Shown: piece after piece, positions 43,944-55,912 of the stretch | How the letters are laid out: the number at the start of each line of letters is the position of its first letter | Numbering within the stretch: position 1 is the first letter of the stretch | Source: Erigeron canadensis | Lineage: Eukaryota > Streptophyta > Magnoliopsida > Asterales > Asteraceae | NCBI RefSeq assembly: GCF_010389155.1 | Contig: NC_057763.1 | Location: forward strand, 10,602,649 to 10,666,648 | Length of the DNA: 64,000 bases | Direction: 5' to 3' | Program-made: the position numbers and the translations under genes | Notes under the pieces: generated by a model | What the model was told of the DNA's origin: nothing | Seen by the model: the letters and a program-made list of their open reading frames with translations, nothing else | The model's database searches: none

Positions 43944-44376
43944 CATGTTGGAGGAAAACCGACTGATCCTGAACTAGATAGGGAGGATTACAAGCAAGTT
44001 GATCTAGACGATCTAGAAGAAATGGACCTGAACTGGCAATTGGCTATGTTAACATTGAGATTCCAGCGTTTCACTGATAGAACTGGAAGGAAGGTGAATG
44101 ACGACAAAGTAGGGTTTGATAAAACCAAGGTCAAGTGTTTAAACTGTGATGACTTTGGACATTTTGCACGTGAGTGTCAGATGCCAAGATGGGATAACAA
44201 TTCAGTTACAGGTCGTCAAAACTTCAATCAAAGTGGTTCCATTGCTAGTCAGAATTCTGGGCGTCCATAGCTCAGGAGCGATCGACAATTCAAGAGCATT
44301 AGTGGTTCAGTCTGATAGTACATATAATTGGGGTTCGACTAGTGCCGATGATCAGAATCATGCATTCATGGTTGAA
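43944..44376 (+). repeat. Gag zinc-knuckle segment copied into the integrase gene
   Basis: 433 bp matching 42348-42780 of the same element over its whole length with few differences. Seams show short homology: CATGTTGGAGG on the left, which also fits integrase text, and GTTGAA on the right. The copy keeps the intact knuckle [14 protein letters not shown], whereas the resident gag has Tyr for the second Cys. Both carry the same frame break after GRP. Template switching during reverse transcription or gene conversion would explain it. Confidence 0.92.
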
Positions 44377-44405
44377 CCAAATTTAATTGTTAAATAGGGT
44401 TTTAG

Positions 44406-46745
44406 TTGTTGAATAGGGTTTTAGTTGTTAAAAGATTTACTAAGACACCTTATGAACTTTTAAACAATCGTAAACCAAATTTAACCGGGCTGGAACCTTT
44501 GGGAGTCCTATGCACATTTTTAAAAGTTCGTGACCAACCTAAATTTGCTGAGAAAGCAGATGAGGGAATTTTTCTTGGTTACATTCCGAGATCTCCAAAT
44601 AGGATGGTGTACAATATTAAGGCTGAAATAGTTGACGTTGGTTATAATGTCGTGATTTCTAGTTATAATTCTCCAGTACATCAAAGGTCTACTATCTTGT
44701 TTAATTATGATGATGTGTTTACTTCCTTTAATGGCCCTATTTCTTTTGGTACAGGTAGCTCAGAGGAAGAATATGTGGTATTGCTACGAAATCAAAGCAA
44801 GAATAGCAGTTCAGTTGCATCAGAAACTTCGACTGACACAGCCAAAAGGGATGATATGGTCCCAAGAAAGGAACAAGAAGTAAACAGGACTAAAGAGCTT
44901 ATGTCAGATTCTTCAGCAGATGGTTCATCAAAGGATACTGAAGTTCTAAATACACAAGAGGTTGAACCTGTTACTCCTTTACCTCAAGGATTACCCAACG
45001 AGGGAGAGATATGTTCAAACCTGGGTGTTGATCTTCAAGTTGATAGGGCTGCACAACATAGAATCAACAAGTATCATCCAGTTGAAGACATTATTGGTGA
45101 ACCAAGTGTAAGACTAAAGACAAGAGCTCAACTCAATAAGCAATCTGGTTTATTCACAGAGATGAAAGAAACCCGCATAGTTGATGAATGCAAGTTCAGC
45201 TGCTTTGTATCCCAAGAAGAACCTAGTAATATCCAAATGCCATTAAAAGATCCATTGTGGGTAGAAGCTATGCAGCAAGAACTCCTTCAGTTTGACAAGT
45301 TACAAGTTTGGGAGCTGGTTGATTTACCAGTATGAGAGTATCCTTTCGACACCAGATGGGTTTTTCGGTGCAAAAAGGATGAAAAAGGTGTTGTTACACG
45401 AAACAAAGCTCGGTTAGTCGTTCAAGGTTTTGCTTAACAGGAAGGGTTGGACTACACTAAGGTGTTTGTACTGGTTGCGAGGCTAGAAGCTATTCGTCTA
45501 TTTCTAGCTTTTGCTGCCTTCAAGGACATTAAGATATATCAATTAGATGTCAAGAGTGCATTCTTATATGGTATTGTCCAGGAGTTAGTGTATGTTACCC
45601 AACCGCCAGGGTTTGAAGATCCAGATCATCCTGATAGAGTCTTTCAACTGAATAAGGCTCTGTATGGATTACATCAAGCACCCAGGGCATGGTATGACAA
45701 GCTATCGAAGCATCTTCTTGAAAATGGATTTGAAAGAGGATTGATTGATAGTACCTTGTTCACAAAATGGAAGGGAGAGGATTTCCTAATTGTACAAGTT
45801 TACGTAGATGACATTATTTTTGGGTCATCAGACGAAAAGATGTGTAAGGAATTTGAGCAGATTACGAAAAGGACATTTGAGATGAGTGCTATGGGAGAAA
45901 TGAACTTCTTTTTAGGTTTACAAGTTGAGCAAAAGAAGGACGGATTCTTTATTCATCAAATGAAGTATGTTCAAGATATTTTGAAACGATTTGGAATAGA
46001 AGATACTTCACCAATGGATACTCCTATACAAAAGATCCATCAACTTGGAATGTTCACGTTTAATGATCCAGAAGTTGATCCTATTCGCTATATGGCCATG
46101 ATAGGTTCATTGATGTATCTTACAGCATCAAGACCAGATATCATGTTTGCGGTTTGTTTGTGTGCACGTTATCAATCGTGTCCCAGAGAAAGCCATATGA
46201 AAGCTGTTAAATGAATTCTTCGCTACCTCAAAGATCAACCAGTGTTGGGACTTTGGTATTCAATTGGGGGAGATTTTGAGTTCGTGAGTTATACAGATAC
46301 AGATTATGGTGGCTGCAACTTCGATAGGAAATCGAATTCAGGTGGATGTCAGTTTTTAAGAGGAAGACTGGTTTCATGGCAATGCAAGAAGCAGACTTCT
46401 GTTGCTATTTCATCTTATGAGGCAGAATACATGGCAACTGGTGGATGTTGTTCACAGGTTCTACGGATTCAACAACAACTGCGTGATTACGGTCAGAACT
46501 TTTTTGTCACTCCTATTAAAATTGATAATGAATCCGCCATATCCATTACCAATAATCCTGTTAAGCACAGTAGGACTAAGCACATAGACATAAGGTTTCA
46601 TTTTATTCGTGATTGTGCTGAAAAGAAATTAATAGTCCTAGAAAAGGTGCCAAGTGACTTTAATTTAGTTGATCTGTTCACTAAGGCTTTCGACCGAACT
46701 CATTTCGAGTTGCTAGTCCAATTAATTGGAATGAGAAATCTATAG
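44406..46745 (+). pseudogene. pol: CopC integrase tail, reverse transcriptase and RNase H
   Basis: One frame with only three stops (45333-45335, 45435-45437, 46212-46214). Integrase tail: NRVLVVKRFTKTPYELL, FLGYIPRSPNRMVYN, then an acidic linker. RT: WVEAMQQELLQF, TRWVFRCKKDEKG, DVKSAFLYG, LYGLHQAPRAWY, YVDD at 45801-45812, FFLGLQVEQKKDGFFIHQMK. RNase H: YTDTDYGG, GRLVSWQCKKQTSV, EAEYMA, DNESAISI, and the DLFTKAFDR end box. It is the most complete RT-RNase H in the window. Confidence 0.94.
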
Positions 46746-46849
46746 TGACAGTGTCTCTCAACAGGAACTTTGTAAAACATATCGTGTCGTATTATGTGTC
46801 ATAGAGAGTCATAAAAACAAAATAAAAATCAGAAAAGAAAAAGAAAATA

Positions 46850-47840
46850 ATAAAAGGAGTAAGGTCACTGTGTGAAGATGATTAGACGTGACGATACTTT
46901 AGCTTTTAAGCCTACTTAATTGTACTGTAAAATTGTTGTGTTCAGTGACTCCATTATACGATGTATCAATAGGCACAAAGTACCAAGGTTTCCTTATAAT
47001 CTGAATTTAAATGTATACAATGTTCTTATGGGAAACATATTCAGATTTATGGCTGAGAATGTCTGCTCTATATTTAGAGTATGGTCCTTAAATCTTGCAA
47101 AAGATCTAGCATTATAATTATGTATATTTGGTTGTTATATAGAAGGTCTCAGGTACATACATGTGTATGTATTGCTTTTTGGATGTATACTTGTGACAAG
47201 ATACGCAAATATCTAATAAATCTTTTGAAAATTATGGAGCTAATGTGGCCTTTGAGATTCAGACAAATACGTCCTTGGGGTGTCTTTGTATACCTAGCCT
47301 ACCTAAAGCTTCCAACTTGGGATAGGTTGTCAGAAAGTTCGTTACACAGGTCTCATAGAAAGTCACGGGTTTCCTAAGCGCTTTAAAATGATGTCACAAA
47401 TATGCAAGTACTTAGCATTATGTAATGTTGAGTATATTTCCGTATGATGAGTCAAGTTATGTCGCTTTTTGCGTGTGAGGAATCACCGACCTGTCACCGC
47501 TAACTTGATTCTTAAAGACCGTCTCCCTTTAGTTACCAAATGTCTTAATCGTAGTGCCTGTGTCAATTGTGAGAGTATATCTGAATGTGGGTCACTTAAG
47601 TTCGCAAACTTGATTATATGACATATTAGGCTACTTGGGTTACATGGTGACAGTCCTTGGCCAAGGTATGTCGAAAGTGTTACAAACCAAAAGGAAACTG
47701 GAAGTACCGAGTGTTTAGGAGGACAAATATATTGGTAATCGTCTTGGATCACTGTTCGGAACTAGTAATAAGAGAATTATTTCTCATGTGGGCTTATGTA
47801 ACATGCTAAGTTGATCTAATCAATACAGTACTTTAGCTCT
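46850..47840 (+). other. Conserved post-pol non-coding block, CopC copy
   Basis: TTTTAAGCCTACTTAATTG, GGCACAAAGTACCAAGG, TGTTCTTATGGGAAACATAT and the core at about 47279-47375 (TTTGTATACCTAGCCTACC, AGCTTCCAACTTGGGATAGG) are present in the order seen in CopG and CopA. Near its end TTATTTCTCATGTGGG lacks the CAG that the other two have. Small open frames inside are not shared between copies. Confidence 0.78.
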
Positions 47841-48160
47841 TGTAACTATGTTATTCGTTTATGTTCGTGTGCGTCTGTGTGTGTGTGTTATGTCTCGTAA
47901 AATGTGTTTAATTTTTATTTATGATTGTATTGCTTAAATAAAAGTTCCTATTGCACGAGAGACAGAGTCAGAACAGAATCTCGTTTCCAAGAGGACTCAA
48001 CTACGTTCTTATGAAACAGCGAATAAACGAGTAGGGTAGTTAAGCGATAGTGAAAGGATCAAAAGCTAAAAGAAAGTTGGTTAATTAACAAGATATAGGT
48101 TTAAGGAAAAGAATACAGTGTTGTTAATTTCAATAAACAAATATTAGGTTAATGAAAATT

Positions 48161-48425
48161 TCTTGAAAGGAAGATTTTCCTAAGAATGAACACTGAGATG
48201 TTCATAGTTTTGAATTTTATCTTTGAAAGAAATGTTTTTTTTCTTAGAAAGAAGATTTTCTTAAGAATGAACACTGAGATGTTCATAGTTTTGAATTTTA
48301 TCTTTGAAAGAAATGTTTTTATTCTTAGAAAGAAGATTTTCTTAAGAATGAACACTGAGTTGTTCATAGTTTTGAATTTGATCTTTAAAAGAATTGATTT
48401 AATCTTTAGAAGGAAGATTCTCAAA
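48161..48425 (+). repeat. Minisatellite, three units of about 81 bp
   Basis: Three copies of a unit containing AAGAATGAACACTGAG, TGTTCATAGTTTTGAAT and CTTTGAAAGAAATG, each with small differences. The unit length is a multiple of three, so both strands stay open and show a repeated peptide, which I take as a by-product. Confidence 0.88.
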
Positions 48426-50439
48426 TGATTAAAGAGGATATGATTAATAGTTTGAGAATTATCCTTGAAAAGATCTGTTTTAAATCAAAAAGATTTGATG
48501 CAGAGATATCAAATGATTTTGACCTAATCTAAACGTGCTTGACGGTGAATTATAGACCTTAATATGACCTAGGTTAATAATAGATTGTTAAGCAGATTCA
48601 TTTATTTTATCTTGCTAAATTATTCATTTCTTCAGATTGTATGTTATTACTTTGAGAAGATATGATGATTTTTTTTTGAGATGTGAAGGACATCAAACAG
48701 ATGCTTAATTTTGTAGGTTGTCAAGCAAGTTCTCAGCATGGAAGCAAGAAACACGAATACACAGAGATGTATAGGTCATATTTTCAGCAGAGATAAATAC
48801 TAGTATGATGAGGCAATCATAGAGATATTTATTATTGTTATTCAATTTAGCCAAGATGTAATATTCTTATGATAAGGTAATCATGTATTACATATGGCAT
48901 GTGATTTTTGCCCAAGATCTTAAAATGGGATAATTCATGAAGATTTGAAATTTGATAGCATTCGGAACATTTTAGGTCAATGCAAATAAACTTTTCGCCA
49001 AATCCGCGTCGAAAAATTTAGGAATTATCAAAATTTTCTTATGATCATGATATCCAAAGATTACATGGAACTCAAAGTTTCATGAGAGCATACCTTAGTG
49101 ACAAAAATTAATGATTATCTCTGATGCAAAAGTATAAGTGATTATAGTTTCAGTTAGATGATTTTACTGAGTTAAAGTCAAGCAACTTTTGAAAGAGTAA
49201 TCTATATAGATTTACATTGTATAAATGGAAGAACTCAGGGTAGTTTATCCATAGAATTTAAGTGGAGGACCTTAAGGTAGGTTATCCACAGATATAAGTG
49301 AAAGACCTCAGGGTAGGTTATTCATTGTTAACATAGAATAATAAGACATAGTTCTTAAGGTTCTAACTCTCTGATAAGTATCAATAGAGTAGTAAGACAA
49401 AGTTCTTAAGATTCAAGATTGTTGATAAATATCCTTAGAATGATAAGATCGAGATGTTAAGATTCTTGTTTTCTTTATGATTTGACGGATTGATTATATA
49501 TCTATAGGTCAATCCCTTAGAACGATAAAACAGGGATTTTAAGGTTCTTCACAGCAAAGTCGACGATAACAATATGTTTAAGTCGCATGAAGTATTATTG
49601 TGTAGTTCTAGACTAAGATAAGGTCATAAGGATCTATGACTTATAATAGTAAAGAAAATCAAATTAGGAGAAGAAAACGAAAAAAAATGTAGGTCTAGAT
49701 TCAGTCATTGCTGTTATAGTGATGAAATAATGAAGAATAACATTATCATTTTTATCTTTGTTTATATTTTTGAGCTTGGTTGTGCAGGTTTTAGCACAAA
49801 GAAGTTTAATGAAAAGTCTAAAAGACTTATATCATTGTTTCAAAACAATTCTTTGTTGTTTGGAAGCTACACATATGTTTTGTCTGACGACTTGAAAAGT
49901 GATCAGAAGAAACATTCAGATTTTTGAATATTAGAGACAAATAAATTGTTTTTGAAACAGAATGTTCCATGATCCTGAAGTTTGAGCTTCAAATCTCAAA
50001 GTTTCTGGTTTTCATGATATTAAACTAGTAATGGATTGATTGTTGGAAATTCAACTCCTCTATCACATGTCGGTTATACAAGGCGAGCAGGGTCTCGGGA
50101 TATGCTTAATACGGAGAGATTTATCGTTGAGGGGAGGACTACAACAAGCTTTGGTGGATTAGTTGATTGTTATGAGATACAGAAAGTTTGAAGTTTGCTG
50201 TTTAAATCTGAAGTTTCAGGATATCAAGTTTCGGGTGTGGCAATTAATTTTGTTGTCTCAAAATTATGTTTTTAAGTGTATTTGCAGAAAATTCAATCTA
50301 AAGGAAGGAATTTTGAGCAAAAGACTGAAATATTCAAAACAAGGCTAAGATCATCAAGTTAGCATCATTCGCTTTGACATGGTTAATGTTGACCTTGCTC
50401 TGATACAGGTTTAACGAGATGATTATAGCAATGTTTAAT
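48426..50439. other. Non-coding CopC spacer
   Basis: No recognisable gene. It holds loosely repeated GACCT(C/T)A(G/A)GGTAGGTTAT words (about 49240-49325) and TAAGACAAAGTTCTTAAG words (about 49340-49470). The 65-codon frame at 49730-49927 has a hydrophobic start but no homologue I know. Confidence 0.55.
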
Positions 50440-51000
50440 TTGTGTTAGTTGAAGATCTTAGATATAGAAATCCAAGATTTAAATATGAAAGATTATCAAC
50501 TATATATGCTAAAATCCTTAGATTTAGACAGTTTGTGAATGTAAAAGATTATTTAAAATCTTAGACATAGACATACTGTGAATATGAAAGGATCTATGTT
50601 GTTAAAATCCTTAGACATAGACATCATGTAAAGTGTAGAAAGGTTAGGTAAACCTTTAATATATACATAATGTGAATGTAGAGGTTACGTAAAGCCTTAG
50701 ATATAGACTTAATGTCAATGTCTTAAAAAACATTAAGTGAATATGAAAGGAATTACATGGTTATTAACTGCCTTAGAAATAAAAACATACTGTTTAAATG
50801 TGAAAGGCTGAATATTTTATATATCTTAGACATAGATATATCGTTTAAATTTGAAAGGTTTGTAAGCGTACAAACCTTAGAAATAGAAACTAATATATGA
50901 ATGTGAAAGGTAAATGTTGCTTTCGATATATACATTATATTTAAATATGAAAAGTTTTATGTGTCTTTAAAACTTTAGATATCGAAAGATAATTGTATAC
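50440..51000 (+). repeat. Degenerate tandem array of about 60-70-bp units
   Basis: Imperfect units of the form CCTTAGACATAGACAT...GTGAATATGAAAGG recur at least eight times. Non-coding. It lies between the post-pol block and the ORF3 promoter of CopC. Confidence 0.75.
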
Positions 51001-51264
51001 GTGAAAAGTGTAAAATATTGATTATGTAGGTCATATAGTTATGAAATTATTTTCATAAGAATATGAAGTTATAATCAATATGTTAAAATGTATGAAATTT
51101 ATATAATTTAAAGAAATTTTGTATTCTAAGAATTTATACATGATTGTGAAATGTGTTTGATACCGTCACATTTCATAATACTGTTTGAAATTTGTATAAA
51201 ATAAAGAAATTTTATATTATAAGAATTTACGTTTCATAAAGGTATATTGCTTTGATAATTAATC

Positions 51265-51410
51265 ATAGTTATATATTGAGGAGGATTACATAATGGTTAA
51301 TTGTTCTATATAACATCATAGTTATGTATCTCATTCATAAATTGAGGGGGAGTACATAAGAATGATGGTAGTTATATTGATTGATCATAGTTATAAAATT
51401 GAGGGGGAGT
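51265..51410 (+). other. Repeated polypurine-like tracts upstream of CopC ORF3
   Basis: ATTGAGGAGGATTACAT (about 51275), ATTGAGGGGGAGTACAT (about 51343) and ATTGAGGGGGAGTGTAAG (about 51399). The last looks like a tract joined to an LTR start, since CopC LTRs begin TGTAAG. It lies about 370 bp before the ORF3 promoter motifs. Confidence 0.65.
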
Positions 51411-51770
51411 GTAAGAATGAAGAATCAATTTTATAACTATAAATATTTTGTGAAATTGTATGAATACGTTTGTTATGTCACAAATGGTACAAATTAAATT
51501 TGCAAGTGGATTATTTGCAAGTGGTACAGTAAGGGAAAGCTCGTTTCGAGATTGTTTAAGAAAGATTGATCGTGGAAAAGTTAAAGATATTTGTATAAGT
51601 TTATTAACTTTTCAGGTTTAAGACGAAGATCAGGGAAAACATGAATATTTGATGACTACAGGTTTGGTCATTTTAGTTTTTCATGTTTCCAGGAAGTTTG
51701 TAATAAACATTGATCAATTATTTAGAATCTTTGACGAAAATTGAAGTTTAAAGTGTGTAGGAGGTGAGAT

Positions 51771-51862
51771 TACGACCTCGTAATTGAAGATGGCAGAATA
51801 CGACCTCCTAATTGGTGGGCATGGGTTGACCCAGACCCATTCGGGTCAAATGGGTATATAAA
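51771..51862 (+). promoter_or_regulatory. Internal promoter of CopC ORF3, sharing the LTR motif
   Basis: TACGACCTCGTAATTGAAG at 51771-51789 is identical to 32254-32272 in the 5' LTR. A second TACGACCTCCTAATT follows, then GGGTTGACCCAGACCCATT and a TATA (TATATAAA, 51855-51862). More TACGACCTCGTA words continue in the leader and intron (about 52240-52465). Promoter function is inferred from architecture. Confidence 0.65.
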
Positions 51863-52021
51863 CCAATTTTACCCAAACACGACCTCACATATTAAAATCA
51901 AAACTAGAGCTTTACGACCCCGAAAAAGAACTTTGCTACCCCATTTGAGATTTGATAGACACAATTAGATCGAGTGTTTTTGAGTGATATATTCGTCATC
52001 CTCGTGAAATACTGAATCTAG

Positions 52022-52854
52022 GTATATAATCTAATCGTCCAATAGTTAACCATGCAACAAGAAAATCAAGAAAATAGCGTTCGAAATTTTCGAACAAGTG
52101 TTTCCTAAGTTCTTCGATTTTTGATGTTTTCTGGGTAAATCTAAGGGTTGGGGTGTGTTTATCACTTGAATAAGAACGTATAGATACAATTTTTACAAGT
52201 TTTGGTTTGGTAAATCGTGTTTTCGAGTTGGGGAAGATGAACAGTGCGACGACCTCGTATTTAGGGGTTTTCTGGCATGGAAATACGACCTCGCATTTGT
52301 CAATTAATTTTGACTTATGTTGACTTCCAGAATACGATGCCGATTTACGACCTGGACAAATACGTGCCAAATTGAAAAATACGACCTCGTATTTTAGAGT
52401 TTGGTTGACCATATTTTGACCATGAAATACGACATCGTACTGAGATACGACCTCGTATTTTGACTGAACAGATTTTCAAAAGTTTTATTTTTATAAAATA
52501 TTTGAAAATGAGTTAATTATTATTTTAACTTAATTACAGGGATAATTTAAGTTTATCGTAATAAAGATTTGAAAATGAGTTAATTCTGTATAACTAAATT
52601 ACCGGGATAATTTATTTATATGTGTTGATTGTAAATTACCGAGATAATTTATGATTGTTTAACTTAATTACAGAGATAATTAAAGTTAATAATATTAACT
52701 AAATTACAGAGATAATTTATGTTAATTGTATTTGTTATAAATTACAGGGATAATTTATATGTTTGACTAGATTACAGAGACAATGCTAGTTGTATATTAG
52801 TCGTGTGAATTTTTATGTCGATTTAGGTAATTAATCATTTGTTATTAATTACAG
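52022..52854 (+). other. Putative 5'-UTR intron of CopC ORF3
   Basis: Donor GAATCTAG/GTATATAATC; acceptor TTATTAATTACAG ending at 52854, two bases before the ATG. 833 bp, with repeated TACGACCTCGTA words and a ladder of AATTACAG(A/G)GATAATTTA repeats at about 52540-52790. Confidence 0.5.
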
Positions 52855-52856
52855 AA

Positions 52857-55293
52857 ATGGCAAGAAATTTCATAAGTGCGCATAATTACGTGATGAACTT
52901 CAATGATAATCAGGAAGGCACAGAGTATTATCACGAGATATTTGCTTTCTTTCGAAGATCAAGAGTTCATCATGCGCTTACACATTCGCCAGTGATTTAT
53001 ATAGATTATTTAAGAGATTTTTGGGCGAATGCTAATGTTGTTCGTGCTGGAGACGAACATATTTTTCATACCATTGTTGTCAGGTAGCAGAAACAGTTCA
53101 CCATTGCTAATCTGATTGATATATTACGTCTGGGTACAGTTGAACAAAAAGGTAGTGCAATAGGTCTCACCAAGTTTAGACACGAAGTTATTCAAGGTGC
53201 TTTAAGACAGATGGGATTTGCAGGAGACCTGGCCAGTAAGACCTTGTTCAAGACAAGTTTCTATAGCAGGTGGAGGTATATAGCTCATGTGCTAAATGTT
53301 GGCATAAGCAACAAGAAGTCTGGTTTGATACGTTAAACCAGGAAGCACAGGCACAGATGGTTGGCTTGGTGTTTAACAAGCCATATAGTTTCTCAAAGTT
53401 CTTCTTCAATGAGATGAGAAAACAGATCACAGCTGCGGGTAAGAGGAGGTTTTTGTTGTTTCCTCAACTTGTGATGATGATTATCAATGCTCGACATCCG
53501 AATTTACCTGTTGGAAGGGAAGTGAAGCTAGTGAGTTTGATCATTCGCCGTGGTTATGATGAGTTTTTGTCTCGCTATCCGAATGATCCAAATGCACAAG
53601 ATGTTGCATTATTCGGTGCAGTTTTCAACGCCAACTATGTAGCACCAGCTATGGGGTCATATCAGCGTATGAAGGGCCTCAGCCAGAAGATGGTGAAGCT
53701 GCTAGGGATGTTGAGCTTCCAGAGAAGTTGCATGAGGTTGTTGTTGAAGGTGATGTGCCGAATGAGCCTGAAGTGATTGTACAAGCTGCAAATGATGTGA
53801 TTGACCAAGTTGGAGCCAATTCAGAGATTGTTGATGATATTCTGGAGCAGATGGCTGATCCAAAGGGTAATATTGCACTAGTGCAGAGGTTTAATCCCAA
53901 TGATGATGATCTAGTGAACGTAGACCTAGACCGGGACATAGATCACTATGTAGCTGAAGCTGCAGATGGTTCTTAAGCAGCTAGAGTTAGTAAGTTAGGT
54001 GCTACTGAAGCTAGTAGGTTAGGCATTGATCAGGTTGGTGGATCCGGTATTGGTGCTAGAGATAGAGGGAAGGCGGCTACTATTGAAGCAGATAGAGAGC
54101 CTTCGGTGCATTCTGATAATGAGTCCAGTAGTGACGGTGATGATGATCCTTACAGATCTCATGCATTTGTCAGAGTTGGATCTAGAATGGTTCCTAAATC
54201 TCCAGTGGACACTAAAGGAAGAAGAAGAACAACAAGAAAAGATGATGCAGATTGGGAGCCAGAGCAGCCCACACCTAAAAAAAGAACACTTGTCAGGGAA
54301 CAAGAAACTTCTGTTGCTGCTGGTGTCTCACAAAGCATACCTATTGTTGTACAAGAGACAAGACAACCACAGACAATGGAAAAAGCTATTAAAGATATTA
54401 CTGGTTGGCAAAGGCTACTGTCTGAGCAAAAGGAGCAACATGACAGAGACTTGTCTGAGATGAGGAGTTTGATCCGTAGTTTGTCTGAGAACTTCAAGAA
54501 TGAAGCTGCCAAGAATGTAGAGCTTGCTAATAAGCTGAATAAGAAGTATTTGGCTCTAGATGAGAAGGTTGTTAGGATGGCAGATGCATTGAAGAAGGGA
54601 GTCAAGATTTTCGAAGAAATACTGCATGAGCTCATCGACAACTATCTCAAGGTTAGAGCGGAGAAAGATAGCTTAGGATGCAGAGGTGATGAGCTAGCTA
54701 AGGCAAGGCATGATGATGATCAGAATGAAGATCCAGATGCTGCTAGAGCTACTTACGAGCTACGACGGAGTTCTGTAATTAGAACAGATACTCAAGGAGA
54801 GTCTAGCCAGGCTGGTGTTGCTAGCAAGGCTACCCAGATGCTCCGCAGACTCAAGAACTGGTTGTCACAAAGCTGAATATGTTAGTTGAGTCTGAGGAAC
54901 CTCAAACCAAACTCCTTATAGAAGATATTGACGCTGATAGATTGGGTAAGGGTTTGTTAGAGCAATCCGAAGCTGTTGCTCTTGATGATGAAGTTGCTAG
55001 TGCTCAGGATAGTGATTCGACCAAGACCGATTCTACTACCAATGCTTCTACAGAGTCAGATTTGCACTCAATGATCGTGCATAGACTAGAGAAGAGATTG
55101 GGTTATTATCCACACGCTCATATGAGAGCTAGAGCAGAGATTATGGATAGTGATGATTATTATGATCTAGGATCAAATGACGGAAAGGTTAGGGTTAACT
55201 CATACTCTTTCAGAGTCAGAGTCAGATTCCGATTTTGAGAATGAGGCTAAGACTGAGAAGGAGCAGAGCAAGAGCAAGAGCAAGAAGACGTAG
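52857..55293 (+). pseudogene. CopC ORF3, broken third gene
   Basis: Start MARNFISAHNYVMNF at 52857. It has the same domain as CopG ORF3: YHEIFAFFRRSRVHHALT, FWANANVV, SRWRYIAHVLNVGISNKKSG, QMVGLVFNKPYSFS, KRRFLLFPQLVMMII, ALFGAVFNANYVAP. A stop lies at 53085-53087, frame changes near 53330 and 53690, another stop at 53974-53976 and a shift near 54876. The second half is acidic, then coiled coil (RLLSEQKEQHDRDLSEMRSL onward to VRAEKDSLG). The end is SESESDSDFENE and a Lys/Ser-rich terminus closing at 55293, 54 bp before the polypurine tract. No known enzyme motif. Role unknown. Confidence 0.78.
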
Positions 55294-55346
55294 ATCGATG
55301 ACAAAGACAAGATGAAGACATTTATTGTAACGTCTAGAAGCTATTG

Positions 55347-55359
55347 CCAAGGGGGAGTC
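55347..55359 (+). other. CopC polypurine tract
   Basis: CCAAGGGGGAGTC directly before the 3' LTR. Confidence 0.9.
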
Positions 55360-55907
55360 TGTAAGTGCACGTCTATGTCAATAGCAGTCTAGATTGTTTG
55401 GGCTTATATTATAATATGTCTTTGTCATGTGATTATCAGTAATGAACTTTGTATTATGCATAGAATACTAGATTAAGTTTAACTATTAAATGTGTAATTA
55501 ACTCTGCTAAGGAGGAAATACGACCGCGTAATTGCAAGGTCAATTACGAGGTGGACATAGGAAAACGACCTCGTATTTGCAGGGAAAAATACGAGGTGTG
55601 ACACAATTACGACCTCGTAAAGGTGTCAAGCTGGGCAGGAAATGCGAGGTCGACTCGCTGAAGCCCAGATCATGTTTCCTATAAATAGCAGAACCCTAAC
55701 AGAGATTAGGGTCGAACATTTGTCGAATTATCAACCATATTTGTGCAGGTTAATAGGTCAAAGGTTGTTCCGCTAGCCCAAAGAAGACCTGCGAGGCAGC
55801 AGGTGATCTAGGAGCTTTCGTTGTGAATCACCACGTTATAGAGAGGGATTCTGCACCTCTGGATAACGGGATCAAACTATTAACGATCCGCGTCAAAGGG
55901 ACTTACA
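55360..55907 (+). repeat. CopC 3' LTR
   Basis: 548 bp, TGTAAGTGCACG...GGACTTACA, with TGTAAG/CTTACA inverted termini. TATA (TATAAATA, 55680-55687) after the TACGACCTCGTA repeats. Several percent different from the 5' LTR. Confidence 0.93.
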
Positions 55908-55912
55908 CCTAT
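55908..55912. repeat. CopC target-site duplication, right (CCTAT)
   Basis: Exact match to 32090-32094. Confidence 0.9.

Larger units (their letters stand above)
32095..55907 (+). mobile_element. CopC: copia element with third ORF, split by CopG
   Basis: Plus-strand element with 548-bp LTRs at each end, matching target duplication, primer-binding site at 32645 and polypurine tract at 55347. Its own parts are the leader (32658-about 32825), gag-pol (41366-46745), post-pol block, repeats, ORF3 promoter and ORF3 (52857-55293). CopG lies between leader and gag. Assigning gag-pol to CopC rests on two points: no primer-binding site follows the CopG LTR at 41355, and ORF3 next to the CopC 3' LTR shares that LTR's motif. 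LTR divergence of several percent suggests it is older than CopB. Confidence 0.85.

Noticed and set aside
49730..49927. 65-codon frame with a hydrophobic start, possible secreted peptide
   Set aside because: Isolated in spacer DNA, with no promoter features and no counterpart in the other families.
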